DNA from: Streptomyces spinoverrucosus
GTDB taxonomy: Bacteria > Actinomycetota > Actinomycetes > Streptomycetales > Streptomycetaceae
Direction of reading: 5' to 3'
Length of the DNA: 64,000 nt
Assembly: GCF_006539505.1 (NCBI RefSeq)
Contig: NZ_BJND01000033.1
Coordinates: 62,001-126,000 of the forward strand
A model generated the notes under the pieces. It saw only the letters and a program-made list of their open reading frames with translations, was not told the DNA's origin and made no database searches. Made by a program: the position numbers and the translations under genes. This document shows, in pieces, positions 20,409 through 29,717 of this stretch (positions are counted from its first letter, which is position 1; every line of letters starts with the position of its first letter).

Positions 20409-20635
20409 GCGAGCCGACCGAGGAAGGTGGTCCAGGTGTCGGGGGAGACGGTGAGGACGGGGCCGTCGGGGGTCTTGGAGTCGCGGATGTGGATGGCGGT
20501 GGGGTGGGTGGCGACTTCGAGGCAGGCGCCGCCTTCGTTGCTGCTGTGGCTGGACTTCCGCCAGACGTAGGCGACTTCCAGGCAGTCGCCGCCTTCGTTG
20601 CTGCTGTAGCTGGACTTGAACCACGCGGTCTTCAT
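20405..20635 (-). CDS. DUF397 protein with duplicated N-terminal motif
   Basis: A 76-residue DUF397 protein. The hallmark WFKSSYSSNEGGDCLEVA is present twice in tandem (about residues 5-22 and 25-42, the second as WRKSSHSSNEGGACLEVA), followed by the usual HIRDSKTPDGPVLTVSPDTWTTFL end. DUF397 proteins usually carry one such motif and are about 60 residues, so this one has an internal duplication. It overlaps the regulator upstream and the GNAT gene downstream by ATGA. In Streptomyces, DUF397 proteins pair with WhiJ-type HTH regulators and are thought to modulate their DNA binding. Confidence 0.9.
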   Translation of the reverse strand: MKTAWFKSSYSSNEGGDCLEVAYVWRKSSHSSNEGGACLEVATHPTAIHIRDSKTPDGPVLTVSPDTWTTFLGRLA

Positions 20636-21453
20636 GACTCTCCTAGCAGTCCCTTCAAGAGGCGGACGCTCTCGCTGGTGGAGTAGGCCTGTGACCGCAG
20701 CATTCCATACTTCAGGTGGTAATCACTGACCTCATCTGGGTCATCTACGAGGAAGCTCGCGCGCTGCACCTCCAGGTAGACCAGGCGCTCGTGTTCGGGT
20801 GTTTCCAGTAGCGTCATGGGGCCCGCGAGCCCGGCGTGCGGCATCCGATCCATGGGCATGATCTGCACGCTCATGTGGATGGGGTCGGTGTACTCCAGGA
20901 TCTGGCGGATCTGCTGCCGCATCACCTCCGGTCCGCCGACCTGCCGCCGCAGGATGCTCTCCTCCAGGACGAAGTGGCCCACGGGTGGACGCTCCCGCTG
21001 CCAGATCAACTGCCGCTCCATACGGGCGTTCACCCACTGCTCGGCTGTCTCGCTCCCGAGTGCGGGATAGCGGGAGTCGAAGGCGGCGAGGCAGTACTCC
21101 CTGGTCTGGAGCAGTCCCGGCACCATCTGGGTCTGGTACGAGAGAATGCAGACCGCCTCCTGCTCATGCTCGACCAACCCCTGCGCGAACTGCACGATCC
21201 TCTCCCGCACCGGCAGTTTCGCCACCAGCACGCTCAACACCCCACCGGTCCCCAGCAGTTCATCGAACTGTGCCGCCCGGTCCGGCTGAAGCGCGAGCCG
21301 TCCCTGCTCGATGGACCCCACCGTGTCCACATGAATGTTCGCCAGCTCGGCGAACTGCTCCTGTGTGAGGCCCGCTTGCTTCCGGAAGTGGGCGAGCACC
21401 GCGCCAACTGCCTGCCAGGAACCGACCTTCTTGGGCCTCTTCGCCGTGTGCAT
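20632..21453 (-). CDS. WhiJ-like XRE regulator with DUF5753 domain
   Basis: A 273-residue protein with an N-terminal XRE helix-turn-helix (about residues 17-75, LAHFRKQAGLTQEQFAELANIHVDTVGSIEQGR) and a DUF5753 domain over the rest (QTQMVPGLLQTREYCLAAF, MERQLIWQRERPPVGHFVLEESILRR). These are hallmarks of the WhiJ family of Streptomyces developmental regulators. The ATG at 21453 starts the natural HTH protein. Its TGA overlaps the DUF397 ATG. A large imperfect palindrome in the divergent region (21492-21526) is the likely autoregulatory operator. Confidence 0.92.
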   Translation of the reverse strand: MHTAKRPKKVGSWQAVGAVLAHFRKQAGLTQEQFAELANIHVDTVGSIEQGRLALQPDRAAQFDELLGTGGVLSVLVAKLPVRERIVQFAQGLVEHEQEAVCILSYQTQMVPGLLQTREYCLAAFDSRYPALGSETAEQWVNARMERQLIWQRERPPVGHFVLEESILRRQVGGPEVMRQQIRQILEYTDPIHMSVQIMPMDRMPHAGLAGPMTLLETPEHERLVYLEVQRASFLVDDPDEVSDYHLKYGMLRSQAYSTSESVRLLKGLLGES

Positions 21454-21491
21454 GCGTGGACCTTTCCCCCGTACGCAGCAGAACTCCTCGT

Positions 21492-21526
21492 AGTGGAGTC
21501 GTAGCAATCAGAACTACGACTTCACT
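21492..21526. promoter_or_regulatory. candidate operator between the WhiJ-like gene and ATPase gene
   Basis: AGTGGAGTCGTAG (21492-21504) and CTACGACTTCACT (21514-21526) are inverted 13-bp arms matching at 12 positions, around a 9-bp centre. The 35-bp site lies between the two divergent genes. Confidence 0.6.
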
Positions 21527-21565
21527 CCCTGATCCACGATAGTGACTCCCTGTGACAGTGGCCGC

Positions 21566-21982
21566 ATGAACGCACAATCCCAACACCCCCGCACCCGCGA
21601 GGCGTTCTACCGCCGAGACCGCAGATCGGTGCGTCTGGCACGGGAGTTCACCGGCGAGACGCTGACCGAGTGGGGCGTGACCGAGCGCGGCGACGATGTG
21701 CTGCTCTGCGTGAGTGAGCTGGCCACCAACGCGTTACTGCACGGCGTACCGCCAGGCCGCGGCTTCCTCGTCCGCCTCACCCTGTATCCCGAGGGTGTGC
21801 TCCGCGTCGCCGTCCATGACAGCGGCTCCGGCGAAGTCCGCGCCCCCGACCCGTCCCCGGACGCGGAACACGGGCGAGGCCTGCTCCTCGTCACCGCACT
21901 CGCGGACAAGTGGGGGGTGGGTGAGCGGAACCCCGGCAAGATCGTGTGGTGCGAGTTCGCGGAGCCGGCGGGCGCGGGCTGA
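21566..21982 (+). CDS. RsbW-like ATP-binding protein with a TTA codon
   Basis: A 138-residue histidine-kinase-type ATPase domain of the anti-sigma/AbaA-associated kind: N box VSELATNALLHGVP, G boxes VHDSGSGE and HGRGLLLVTALADKWG. It is divergent from the WhiJ-like regulator, a pairing repeated many times in Streptomyces (HTH, DUF397 and RsbW-like genes). Leu57 is encoded by TTA (21734-21736), the codon read only by the bldA tRNA, so translation should depend on bldA. The ATG at 21566 is chosen; an in-frame GTG at 21542 is possible because neither has a clear Shine-Dalgarno. Confidence 0.88.
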   Translation: MNAQSQHPRTREAFYRRDRRSVRLAREFTGETLTEWGVTERGDDVLLCVSELATNALLHGVPPGRGFLVRLTLYPEGVLRVAVHDSGSGEVRAPDPSPDAEHGRGLLLVTALADKWGVGERNPGKIVWCEFAEPAGAG

Positions 21983-21988
21983 TACGCC

Positions 21989-22032
21989 GAGCGCCCGCCC
22001 TCCCGCACGGGGAGCGGAGGGCGGGCGCGCTC
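21989..22032. terminator. bidirectional terminator between convergent genes
   Basis: GAGCGCCCGCCCTCC (21989-22003) pairs with GGAGGGCGGGCG and GCTC (22016-22032) with a 2-base bulge and a 12-base loop, lying between the ATPase stop and the YceI stop. Confidence 0.7.
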
Positions 22033-22041
22033 GAAAAGGCG

Positions 22042-22644
22042 TTACGCGTTCTTGATCGCCGAGATGTCGAAGTTCAGCTTGATCTTGTCGGAGATCAGCA
22101 CACCGCCCGTCTCCAGCGCCGCGTTCCAGGTCAGGCCCCACTCCGAGCGCAGGATCTCGGCCTTGCCCTCGAAGCCGACCCGGTCGTTGCCGAACGGGTC
22201 CTTCGCGGAGCCGTTGAACTCCAGGTCGATCGTGATCTGCTTGGTGACGCCGAGGATCGACAGGTCACCGGTGATGCGGTAGTCCTCGCCGCCGAGCGCC
22301 TCCGCCTTGGTGGAGCGGAACGTCATCGTCGGGAACTCCTCCGTCTTGAAGAAGTCCGAGCTCTTCAGGTGGCCGTCCCGGTCGGCGTTGCCCGTGCTGA
22401 TGCTGTCCATCGTGACGTCGATGGTCGCGGTCGACTTCGACGGGTCGGTGCCGTCCAGGTGCAGCGAGCCGGTGAAGTCGAGGAACTTGCCCTTCACGTT
22501 CGTCACCATGGCGTGCCGGGCGACGAAGCCGATGGTGGTGTGCGCGGGGTCGAGCGTGTACTCGCCGGTCAGGGCGGCCAGCTCCGGGTTCACCGCTGCG
22601 GTCGTGGTCGAGGTGTCGGTGTTCTTGCTGCCGAAGATGCCCAT
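22042..22644 (-). CDS. YceI-family lipid-binding protein
   Basis: A 200-residue YceI beta-barrel protein (about residues 25-197): LTGEYTLDPAHTTIGFVARHAMVTNVKGKF, DGHLKSSDFFKTEEFPTMTF, LTIKGVTK-like LSILGVTKQI and DFNISAIKNA-like C-terminus. YceI proteins bind isoprenoid or polyprenyl-type lipids. Many are periplasmic, but this one lacks a signal peptide and begins MGIFGSKNTD, so it should be cytosolic. GAGGAG lies 7 bases before the ATG. Two copies of a GTTGAA(N)GTTNAAC palindrome lie upstream, suggesting a MarR-like or similar repressor encoded elsewhere. Confidence 0.9.
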   Translation of the reverse strand: MGIFGSKNTDTSTTTAAVNPELAALTGEYTLDPAHTTIGFVARHAMVTNVKGKFLDFTGSLHLDGTDPSKSTATIDVTMDSISTGNADRDGHLKSSDFFKTEEFPTMTFRSTKAEALGGEDYRITGDLSILGVTKQITIDLEFNGSAKDPFGNDRVGFEGKAEILRSEWGLTWNAALETGGVLISDKIKLNFDISAIKNA

Positions 22645-22671
22645 GGTGTGCTCCTCTGGGGACGGGTGGCT

Positions 22672-22685
22672 GTTGAACGTTCAAC
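22672..22685. promoter_or_regulatory. perfect palindromic operator upstream of the YceI gene, copy 1
   Basis: GTTGAACGTTCAAC is a perfect 14-bp palindrome, 28 bases before the YceI ATG. A near copy lies 47 bases further upstream at 22719-22732. Confidence 0.6.
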
Positions 22686-22718
22686 CATGCTCAACGGAGT
22701 CGACCGTAGACCTATTCC

Positions 22719-22732
22719 GTTCAACTTTCAAC
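22719..22732. promoter_or_regulatory. operator upstream of the YceI gene, copy 2
   Basis: Read on the minus strand, GTTGAAAGTTGAAC matches the perfect copy at 22672-22685 at 12 of 14 positions. Confidence 0.5.
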
Positions 22733-22971
22733 CTCATCGACGGGGTGTCGCGCTACCCTCACGTGTCACCCAAGGGATGGCATGGGCCAGACATGAATCT
22801 TCCGTGGCTGTCAGCTGACCATTTTGTGTGACCCCTACAACACCGAAGCCCTCTGAGCGTCGAAACGCCTGCATGCCGCCCCGGTTCTGTTCAGTGGCAC
22901 CAGGAAAACGCCCCGGAGACTGTACGGAGTCGACGGCCCGCTTTCCTTGGTGTCCTTCGTAAGGTCGCTAC
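22733..22971. other. remaining intergenic region before accB
   Basis: With the two operators, this completes a 327-base gap between the divergent YceI and accB genes. I see no convincing extra gene. Weak promoter-like boxes occur (for example TTGTGT and TACAAC near 22825-22840) but their spacing is not good. The only clear element is AAGG at 22961-22964 before the accB ATG. Confidence 0.4.
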
Positions 22972-24567
<1,596 letters not shown>

Positions 24568-24624
24568 CCCAGCGGACTTTCCGCGGCACCCCCGCGGAAA
24601 CCTCATCCACGGAGACTGACAGCC

Positions 24625-24819
24625 ATGGACCACCCTGACATCCGCGTCGAGAAGGGCCACGCCGAGCCCGAGGAAGTCGCCGCCATCACGGCCATCCTCC
24701 TGGCCCGCGCCGCCGCCCACACCGCCACGTCCACCCGCGCCCACCGCGCCCACGCCAAGGCCGGCTGGCGCCGCCTGGAGCGCGAGCCGGGCTTCCGCGC
24801 CCCGCACAGCTGGCGCTGA
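24625..24819 (+). CDS. accE: acyl-CoA carboxylase epsilon subunit
   Basis: A 64-residue small protein, rich in Ala, His and Arg: DIRVEKGHAEPEEVAAITAILLARAA then AGWRRLEREPGFRAPHSWR. The pattern (a short acidic start, an EE-AAI-A helix and the C-terminal W..R..GFR.PHSW) is that of actinobacterial acyl-CoA carboxylase epsilon subunits, which raise carboxyltransferase activity and stabilise the alpha-beta complex. It follows accB in the same operon with GGAG upstream of the ATG, and is followed by a strong terminator. Confidence 0.9.
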   Translation: MDHPDIRVEKGHAEPEEVAAITAILLARAAAHTATSTRAHRAHAKAGWRRLEREPGFRAPHSWR

Positions 24820-24847
24820 CAAAAAGACAAAACACAAAGACAAAAAG

Positions 24848-24876
24848 AAGGGCCCCTCTCCAAGAGAGGGGCCCTT
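24848..24876. terminator. bidirectional terminator between accE and the second conservon
   Basis: AAGGGCCCCTCTC-CAA-GAGAGGGGCCCTT: perfect 13-bp stem, 3-base loop. The preceding A-rich run supplies U residues for the minus-strand transcript of the conservon, which ends at 24891. Confidence 0.85.
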
Positions 24877-24890
24877 CAACGTCCCTGGAC

Positions 24891-25472
24891 CTACCGCAGA
24901 CGCGCCATCAGCGCGTGCTCCACCAACGTGATCAGCGTCGACTTGGCGTCCGCGCGATGACGGGCGTCCGTCGTGATGATCGGAGTGTCCGGGCCGATCT
25001 GCAGCGCCTCGCGGACCTCCTCCGGCGCGTACGGCTGCTGTCCGTCGAAGCCGTTGAGGGCGATGACGAACGGCAGTCCGCTGTTCTCGAAGTAGTCGAC
25101 CGCGGGGAAGCAGTCGGCCAGGCGCCGGGTGTCCACGAGCACCACCGCGCCGATGGCGCCGCGCACCAGGTCGTCCCACATGAACCAGAAGCGGTCCTGG
25201 CCGGGCGTACCGAAGAGGTACAGGATCAGGTCCTGGTCCAAGGTGATACGGCCGAAGTCCATGGCCACGGTCGTCGTGGTCTTGTCTCCGGTGTGGGTGA
25301 GGTCGTCGATGCCTGCCGAAGCAGACGTCATGACGGCCTCCGTGCGCAGCGGGTTGATCTCCGAGACGGCGCCGACGAACGTGGTCTTGCCCACGCCGAA
25401 GCCGCCCGCCACCACGATCTTCGCGGAGGTGGTGGAGCGGGAAGGACCGCCGCTAGAGCTTGCGAAGTCCAC
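24891..25472 (-). CDS. cvnD2: conservon GTPase CvnD (downstream conservon)
   Basis: A 193-residue small GTP-binding protein of the prokaryotic Gtr/Roc type. Walker A is GGFGVGKTT (residues 23-31); switch region TTTTVAMDFGRI, G3-like LFGTPGQDRF and a NGFDG motif in the G4 position. It is the last gene of a conservon (A-B-C-D order), whose products form a membrane-associated complex compared to eukaryotic G-protein signalling. GTG at 25472 overlaps the end of cvnC by 20 bases. It is nearly identical to the upstream paralogue at 30107-30682; differences cluster at the N-terminus. Confidence 0.93.
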   Translation of the reverse strand: MDFASSSGGPSRSTTSAKIVVAGGFGVGKTTFVGAVSEINPLRTEAVMTSASAGIDDLTHTGDKTTTTVAMDFGRITLDQDLILYLFGTPGQDRFWFMWDDLVRGAIGAVVLVDTRRLADCFPAVDYFENSGLPFVIALNGFDGQQPYAPEEVREALQIGPDTPIITTDARHRADAKSTLITLVEHALMARLR

Positions 25473-26022
25473 TGAGCACCCTTTCGAGCAGTGTCACGTC
25501 TGGCTGGCCGCCGGCGTTCTCGTCGCCGCCGGGCTGATGGATGGCGACCAGGCCCGCCTCCGCCAAGTCGGCGACGAGGATCCTGGCCACGCCGAGGGGA
25601 ATCGTCAGCAGGGCCGAGATCTCGGCCACCGACTTGATCTCCCGGCAGAGGTTGCAGATCCGCTGATGCTCGGGCAGCTGACCCTGCATCTGGTGCGGAG
25701 CCGCGGTGGTGTGCACCAGCGCCTCGATGGCGAGCTGGTACCGCGGCCTGGTGCGGCCGCCCGTCATCGCGTACGGGCGCACCAGGGGGTTGTTCGACGC
25801 CCCGGCGGGCGCCGGCTCAGGGGTGCGGCGCTGCGGCTGCACGGGCTGGATGCGCGGCGCGTTCGGCTGGTCGTACGGCGAGGGCCCGGGACCCTGCGGT
25901 GCGTACGGCTGCCGGTGGCTCGGTGCGGAGGGGAAGTTGTACCGGTTCGGGGAACCGTCGTTCTGCCCCTGGCCAGGGCCGTACGACCAGTTGCCTGATG
26001 AACCGCTTGGGGGTGTTGCCAC
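25453..26022 (-). CDS. cvnC2: conservon protein CvnC, DUF742 (downstream conservon)
   Basis: A 189-residue DUF742 protein. The first 80 residues are a Pro/Gly/Gln-rich tail (GSSGNWSYGPGQGQND and PQRRTPEPAPAG) not found in the shorter upstream paralogue. The conserved winged-helix-like domain spans about 80-189 (LVRPYAMTGGRTRPRYQLAIEALV, EHQRICNLCREIKSVAEISALL, GVARILVADLAEAGLV). It starts at GTG 26022 with GGAGGAG 5 bases before. Proteins of this family are the third partner of conservons; the role is unproven. Confidence 0.92.
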   Translation of the reverse strand: MATPPSGSSGNWSYGPGQGQNDGSPNRYNFPSAPSHRQPYAPQGPGPSPYDQPNAPRIQPVQPQRRTPEPAPAGASNNPLVRPYAMTGGRTRPRYQLAIEALVHTTAAPHQMQGQLPEHQRICNLCREIKSVAEISALLTIPLGVARILVADLAEAGLVAIHQPGGDENAGGQPDVTLLERVLSGLRKL

Positions 26023-26116
26023 TTTCTCCTCCTCCGACTGTGCCGGGCACCCATCGCTGTGGAGCCGCGTCCCGAAACCTTACGGCCACGGGACGCGAAA
26101 TCGCACCGTCTGTCTC

Positions 26117-26539
26117 TTAGTTGAGAAGGCTTCCTTGGAGCTCCGCACGAAGATCCGGAGTCAGAACCGTGCCCGCACGGTCGACCAGAAGCGCCATCTC
26201 GTACCCAATGAGGCCGATGTCCGCTTCGGGGTGCGCAAGAACCGCGAGTGACGACCCATCGGAAATGGACATGATGAAGAGGAATCCTCGCTCCATCTCC
26301 ACAACCGTCTGGTTCACGCTGCCGCCCTCGAAGATGCGCGAGGCGCCGGCGGTCAGTGAGGTCAGACCGGAGGCGACGGCCGCGAGCTGGTCGGCGCGGT
26401 CGCGGGGGAAGCCTTCGGACATCGCCAGAAGGAGTCCGTCGGCGGAGACCACCACCGTGTGGGACACCCCGGGGGTGTTGTCCACGAAGTTGGTGATCAA
26501 CCAGTTCAGGTTCTGTGCCGCCTGGCTCATCGGGCTCAC
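26117..26539 (-). CDS. cvnB2: conservon roadblock/LC7 protein CvnB (downstream conservon)
   Basis: A 140-residue roadblock/LC7 domain protein (MSQAAQNLNWLITNFVDNTPGVSHTVVVSADGLLLAMS, with SGLTSLTAGASRIFEGG and GYEMALLVDRAG). Such proteins act as GTPase partners, as MglB does for MglA. AGGAG is 7 bases before the GTG at 26539 but about 16 before the internal ATG at 26530, so GTG is preferred. It begins 1 base after the cvnA stop. Confidence 0.9.
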   Translation of the reverse strand: MSPMSQAAQNLNWLITNFVDNTPGVSHTVVVSADGLLLAMSEGFPRDRADQLAAVASGLTSLTAGASRIFEGGSVNQTVVEMERGFLFIMSISDGSSLAVLAHPEADIGLIGYEMALLVDRAGTVLTPDLRAELQGSLLN

Positions 26540-26540
26540 A

Positions 26541-29500
26541 CTAACGCTCCTGGTTGTAGGTGCTGTCAGGACCGAAGCCCTGGCCGTTCGTTTCACTTCC
26601 TGCGCTGCGTCCCCGCTGGACACCCCGGCGCAGGTTGCTCAGCCTGCCCCGGACGTCCTCGGGAGCGCGGGAGACCTGTGGGCCGCCCTGCGGGGTCGAC
26701 TCCGCGGCACCCTCGACCAGATTGGCCTTGGGTACCCGCCGCGGCAGGCCGGAGGAGGTGACCCCGCCCGCCTTGGGCTTGCGGAGCTGGGAGGCCTGCT
26801 GCCAGCGCTCGTCGTTCGCCGAGCGCCAGCCGTCGTCGGCGTTGCGCTCCGCCGAAGGGGCCGCCGCGTCCCGGTTCCCGGGCAGGCCCGCCGCCTGGCC
26901 ACCACCGGTGGATCCCCGGCGGGGAAGCCCGGCGTCGGTCAGCGCGTGCCCTGCGGTGTGGCCCGGTTCCGGACGGTCGAAGCCTACGCGGTCGCGCTCA
27001 CTCGCGTCAGCGGCCTGCGCAGATTCCGTTTCGGGAGCGTACTGGTCGGCGTACCCGTTCTGGTAGCCGTCACGCTGCTGCCAGTCGCCCTGGTAGGAGT
27101 GCTCGTCGAAGGCCGAGAAGCTCTCCGCCGCCCCGGACGGGACAGCCGCGGGCTCCTCCTGGGCAGGCTCCGCATAACCGGGCTCCGGGTAGCCGCCGTT
27201 GGTCGCGAAACCATCGTTCTGCGGCAGCCCGTTCGGCGTGTAGTACTGCTCGTCGTACGACCCCTGCTGCTGGTCCTCGTACGACGTCTGCTCCTGGTAC
27301 GCCGACTGCTGACCGTAGGCCGCGGCCTGGTCCGGGTAGGCGTTCTGGCCGTTGTCGTACGGCTGTTGGCCGTTGTCGTAGCCCTGCTGGCCGTGGGCCT
27401 GGGCCTCCAGGGCCGCGCGGCGCTCCTCGCGCATCAGGGAGCGGCCCACCGGGTCCAGCTCGCGGATGTCGTCGGGGACCTCGGTGTAGCGGCTGTCGTC
27501 GAAGCCGAGCTCGGCGGCCGTACGCATCGGCTGGTTGAAGCTCTCACCCTGGAACTGCTGCTCCGGGATGATCTGCGAGACGGTGAACTCCTCGCGGTCC
27601 GGCGCCTGCTCGCCGCCACCGCCGTGCGTGATGGCGTCGGGCAGCATGACCAGCGACGTGGTGCCGGCCTGCTCGCCGGAGGGGCGCAGCTGGACGCGGA
27701 TGCCGTGCCGGTCGGACAGCCGGCCGACCACGAACAGGCCCATGCGCTGGGAGATCGCGGCGTCCACGGTCGGCGGGTTGGCCAGCTTGTGGTTGATGTC
27801 CGCGAAGTCCTCGGCGGTGAGGCCGATGCCCTTGTCGTGGATCTCGACCATTACGCGGCCGTCGGGCAGCCGGGTCGCGGTGACGCGGACCTTGGTCTGC
27901 GGGGAGGAGAACGTGGTCGCGTTCTCCAGCAGCTCGGCCAGCAGGTGCACGAGGTCGGTCACGGCACGGCCGTGGATGTCGGCCTCCGGCACCCCGGATA
28001 TCTCGATGCGCTCGTACTGCTCCACCTCGGAGGAGGCGGCGCGCAGCACGTCGACCAGCGGGACCGGCTGGTCCCAGCGGCGGCCGGGCTCCTCGCCGGC
28101 GAGGACCAGGAGGTTCTCGCCGTTGCGGCGCATACGGGTCGCCAGGTGGTCCAGGCGGAAGAGGTTCTCCAGCTGGTCCGGGTCGGCCTCGTTGTTCTCC
28201 AGGTCGGTGATCAGGGTCAGCTGGCCCTCGATCAGCGACTGGTTGCGGCGCGAGAGGTTGGTGAAGATCGCGTTGATGTTGCCCCGCAGCAGGGCCTGCT
28301 CGGCGGCGAGCCGGACGGCCTCGCGGTGCACCTGGTCGAAGGCCCGGGCGACCTCGCCGATCTCGTCGGTGGAGGTGATCGGGATGGGCGAGACACGGGT
28401 GTCGACGCGACCGGGGTCGGTGCGCGAGAGCTGGTCGACCAGCATCGGCAGCCGCTGCTCGGCGATGCCGAAGGCGGCGTTGCGCAGCTGGCGCATCGAG
28501 CGGCTCATCTGGCGGGCCACCATGCCGGCCAGGATGAACGCGGCGAGCAGGGCGACCACGACGGCGGCACCGACGATGATGGCGTCGCGCTTGGCTTCGT
28601 CGGCGATGCTCGACGCCTCGTTCACCGCGGTGTCGGCCAGGTCCGACTCGATCTGGTGGTACGCGTTGTACTTGAGGGTGGTGACCGCCCACCAGTTCTC
28701 GGCGGTGACGCCCTGCTGGGCGAGCGCCTCACGGGCGCTCGCGTCGGTGGTCGTCAGACCCGCCACGGCCGCGACCATCACGGTCGGGTCGGACGGCGGC
28801 GCCTTGTACTCCGGGTCCTTGGCCAGGGCTTCCTTGGCCTGCCGCTGGGCGTCCGCCTTGATCTGCGTCTCGGCGTCCTTCAGCTTCTGCGCGTCGGCCT
28901 CGGTACCACCGCCGATGTACTCCTCGACGGCGATGCGCTCAAGGTAGGCGTACGAGGTGAGCGCCACGCGCTGCTTGGCCAGGTCGGTGTCCTTGGGGCC
29001 CGGCTTGACCAGCAGGTGCATACCGATGGAGCGCTCCAGCGACAGCGCACCCTTGGTCAGCGTGATCGCGTAGACGGTCCGGCCGTAGCTGGTGATGTTT
29101 CCGGTGCCCAGGCCCAGCTCGTTGGCGAACTCCGTGAGCGGGTGGGCGACCTCGACGTAGCCCTCCTCCGTCTGCACGCCGGTGAGCCGGGAGGTGTAGG
29201 CGACCTGGCGCAGCTCCTGGAGCTTGGGCTCCACCTCGCGGAACAGGCTCAGCCGGCGCTCCAGACCCGCCTTCTGCGGCATGTTCTGGGCGGCCTCGTC
29301 GAAGGCGTCGGCGGCCTCGTCGGTCTTCTTGCGGGCCTGCGTGACGGTGGCCTGGTCGCGGCCCAGCAGCAGCGGGGACGCGGTGACGTCACGCTCGTTG
29401 TAGAGGGCGTCCGCGTAGGTCAGGGAGGCCCGGACCAGACGCGCGGTGTTCTCCGCGTCCTCGGCCTCCTGCCAGGTGTCGATCGAGCTCTTCACCTGGA

Positions 29501-29717
29501 AGCCGCCCATGACCAGGCCGACCAGCACGGGGATGAGCAGGATCGCGTTCAGCCGGGTCGCCACACGCCAGTTGCGCGGGGAGAAACGGCCGCCGCTCGG
29601 AGCGGGCGCGGCCACCTGCTCCGAACCGGGCACAGCAGGGGCGGGCGCCGCTCCGCGCGGCGGCGGGGTGAAGTTGCCCCGGGCGGGCGGCTCGGGACCT
29701 TTGTTGCTTCGCCTCAC
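26541..29717 (-). CDS. cvnA2: conservon sensor-kinase-like protein CvnA (downstream conservon)
   Basis: A 1058-residue membrane protein. A Pro/Ala-rich cytoplasmic start precedes transmembrane helix 1 (ATRLNAILLIPVLVGLVMGGF), a nitrate-sensor-like extracytoplasmic domain of about 300 residues, transmembrane helix 2 (DAIIVGAAVVVALLAAFILAG), HAMP, a dimerisation region and a HATPase_c domain with ELLENATTFSSPQTKVRV (N box) and EIHDKGIGL (G box). The C-terminal 350 residues are low-complexity Gln/Tyr/Gly/Pro-rich. GTG 29717 (VRRSNKG) with GAGAGG upstream is preferred over an ATG 25 codons earlier. It is the membrane receptor of the conservon; phosphotransfer is not established. Confidence 0.9.
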   Translation of the reverse strand: MRRSNKGPEPPARGNFTPPPRGAAPAPAVPGSEQVAAPAPSGGRFSPRNWRVATRLNAILLIPVLVGLVMGGFQVKSSIDTWQEAEDAENTARLVRASLTYADALYNERDVTASPLLLGRDQATVTQARKKTDEAADAFDEAAQNMPQKAGLERRLSLFREVEPKLQELRQVAYTSRLTGVQTEEGYVEVAHPLTEFANELGLGTGNITSYGRTVYAITLTKGALSLERSIGMHLLVKPGPKDTDLAKQRVALTSYAYLERIAVEEYIGGGTEADAQKLKDAETQIKADAQRQAKEALAKDPEYKAPPSDPTVMVAAVAGLTTTDASAREALAQQGVTAENWWAVTTLKYNAYHQIESDLADTAVNEASSIADEAKRDAIIVGAAVVVALLAAFILAGMVARQMSRSMRQLRNAAFGIAEQRLPMLVDQLSRTDPGRVDTRVSPIPITSTDEIGEVARAFDQVHREAVRLAAEQALLRGNINAIFTNLSRRNQSLIEGQLTLITDLENNEADPDQLENLFRLDHLATRMRRNGENLLVLAGEEPGRRWDQPVPLVDVLRAASSEVEQYERIEISGVPEADIHGRAVTDLVHLLAELLENATTFSSPQTKVRVTATRLPDGRVMVEIHDKGIGLTAEDFADINHKLANPPTVDAAISQRMGLFVVGRLSDRHGIRVQLRPSGEQAGTTSLVMLPDAITHGGGGEQAPDREEFTVSQIIPEQQFQGESFNQPMRTAAELGFDDSRYTEVPDDIRELDPVGRSLMREERRAALEAQAHGQQGYDNGQQPYDNGQNAYPDQAAAYGQQSAYQEQTSYEDQQQGSYDEQYYTPNGLPQNDGFATNGGYPEPGYAEPAQEEPAAVPSGAAESFSAFDEHSYQGDWQQRDGYQNGYADQYAPETESAQAADASERDRVGFDRPEPGHTAGHALTDAGLPRRGSTGGGQAAGLPGNRDAAAPSAERNADDGWRSANDERWQQASQLRKPKAGGVTSSGLPRRVPKANLVEGAAESTPQGGPQVSRAPEDVRGRLSNLRRGVQRGRSAGSETNGQGFGPDSTYNQER

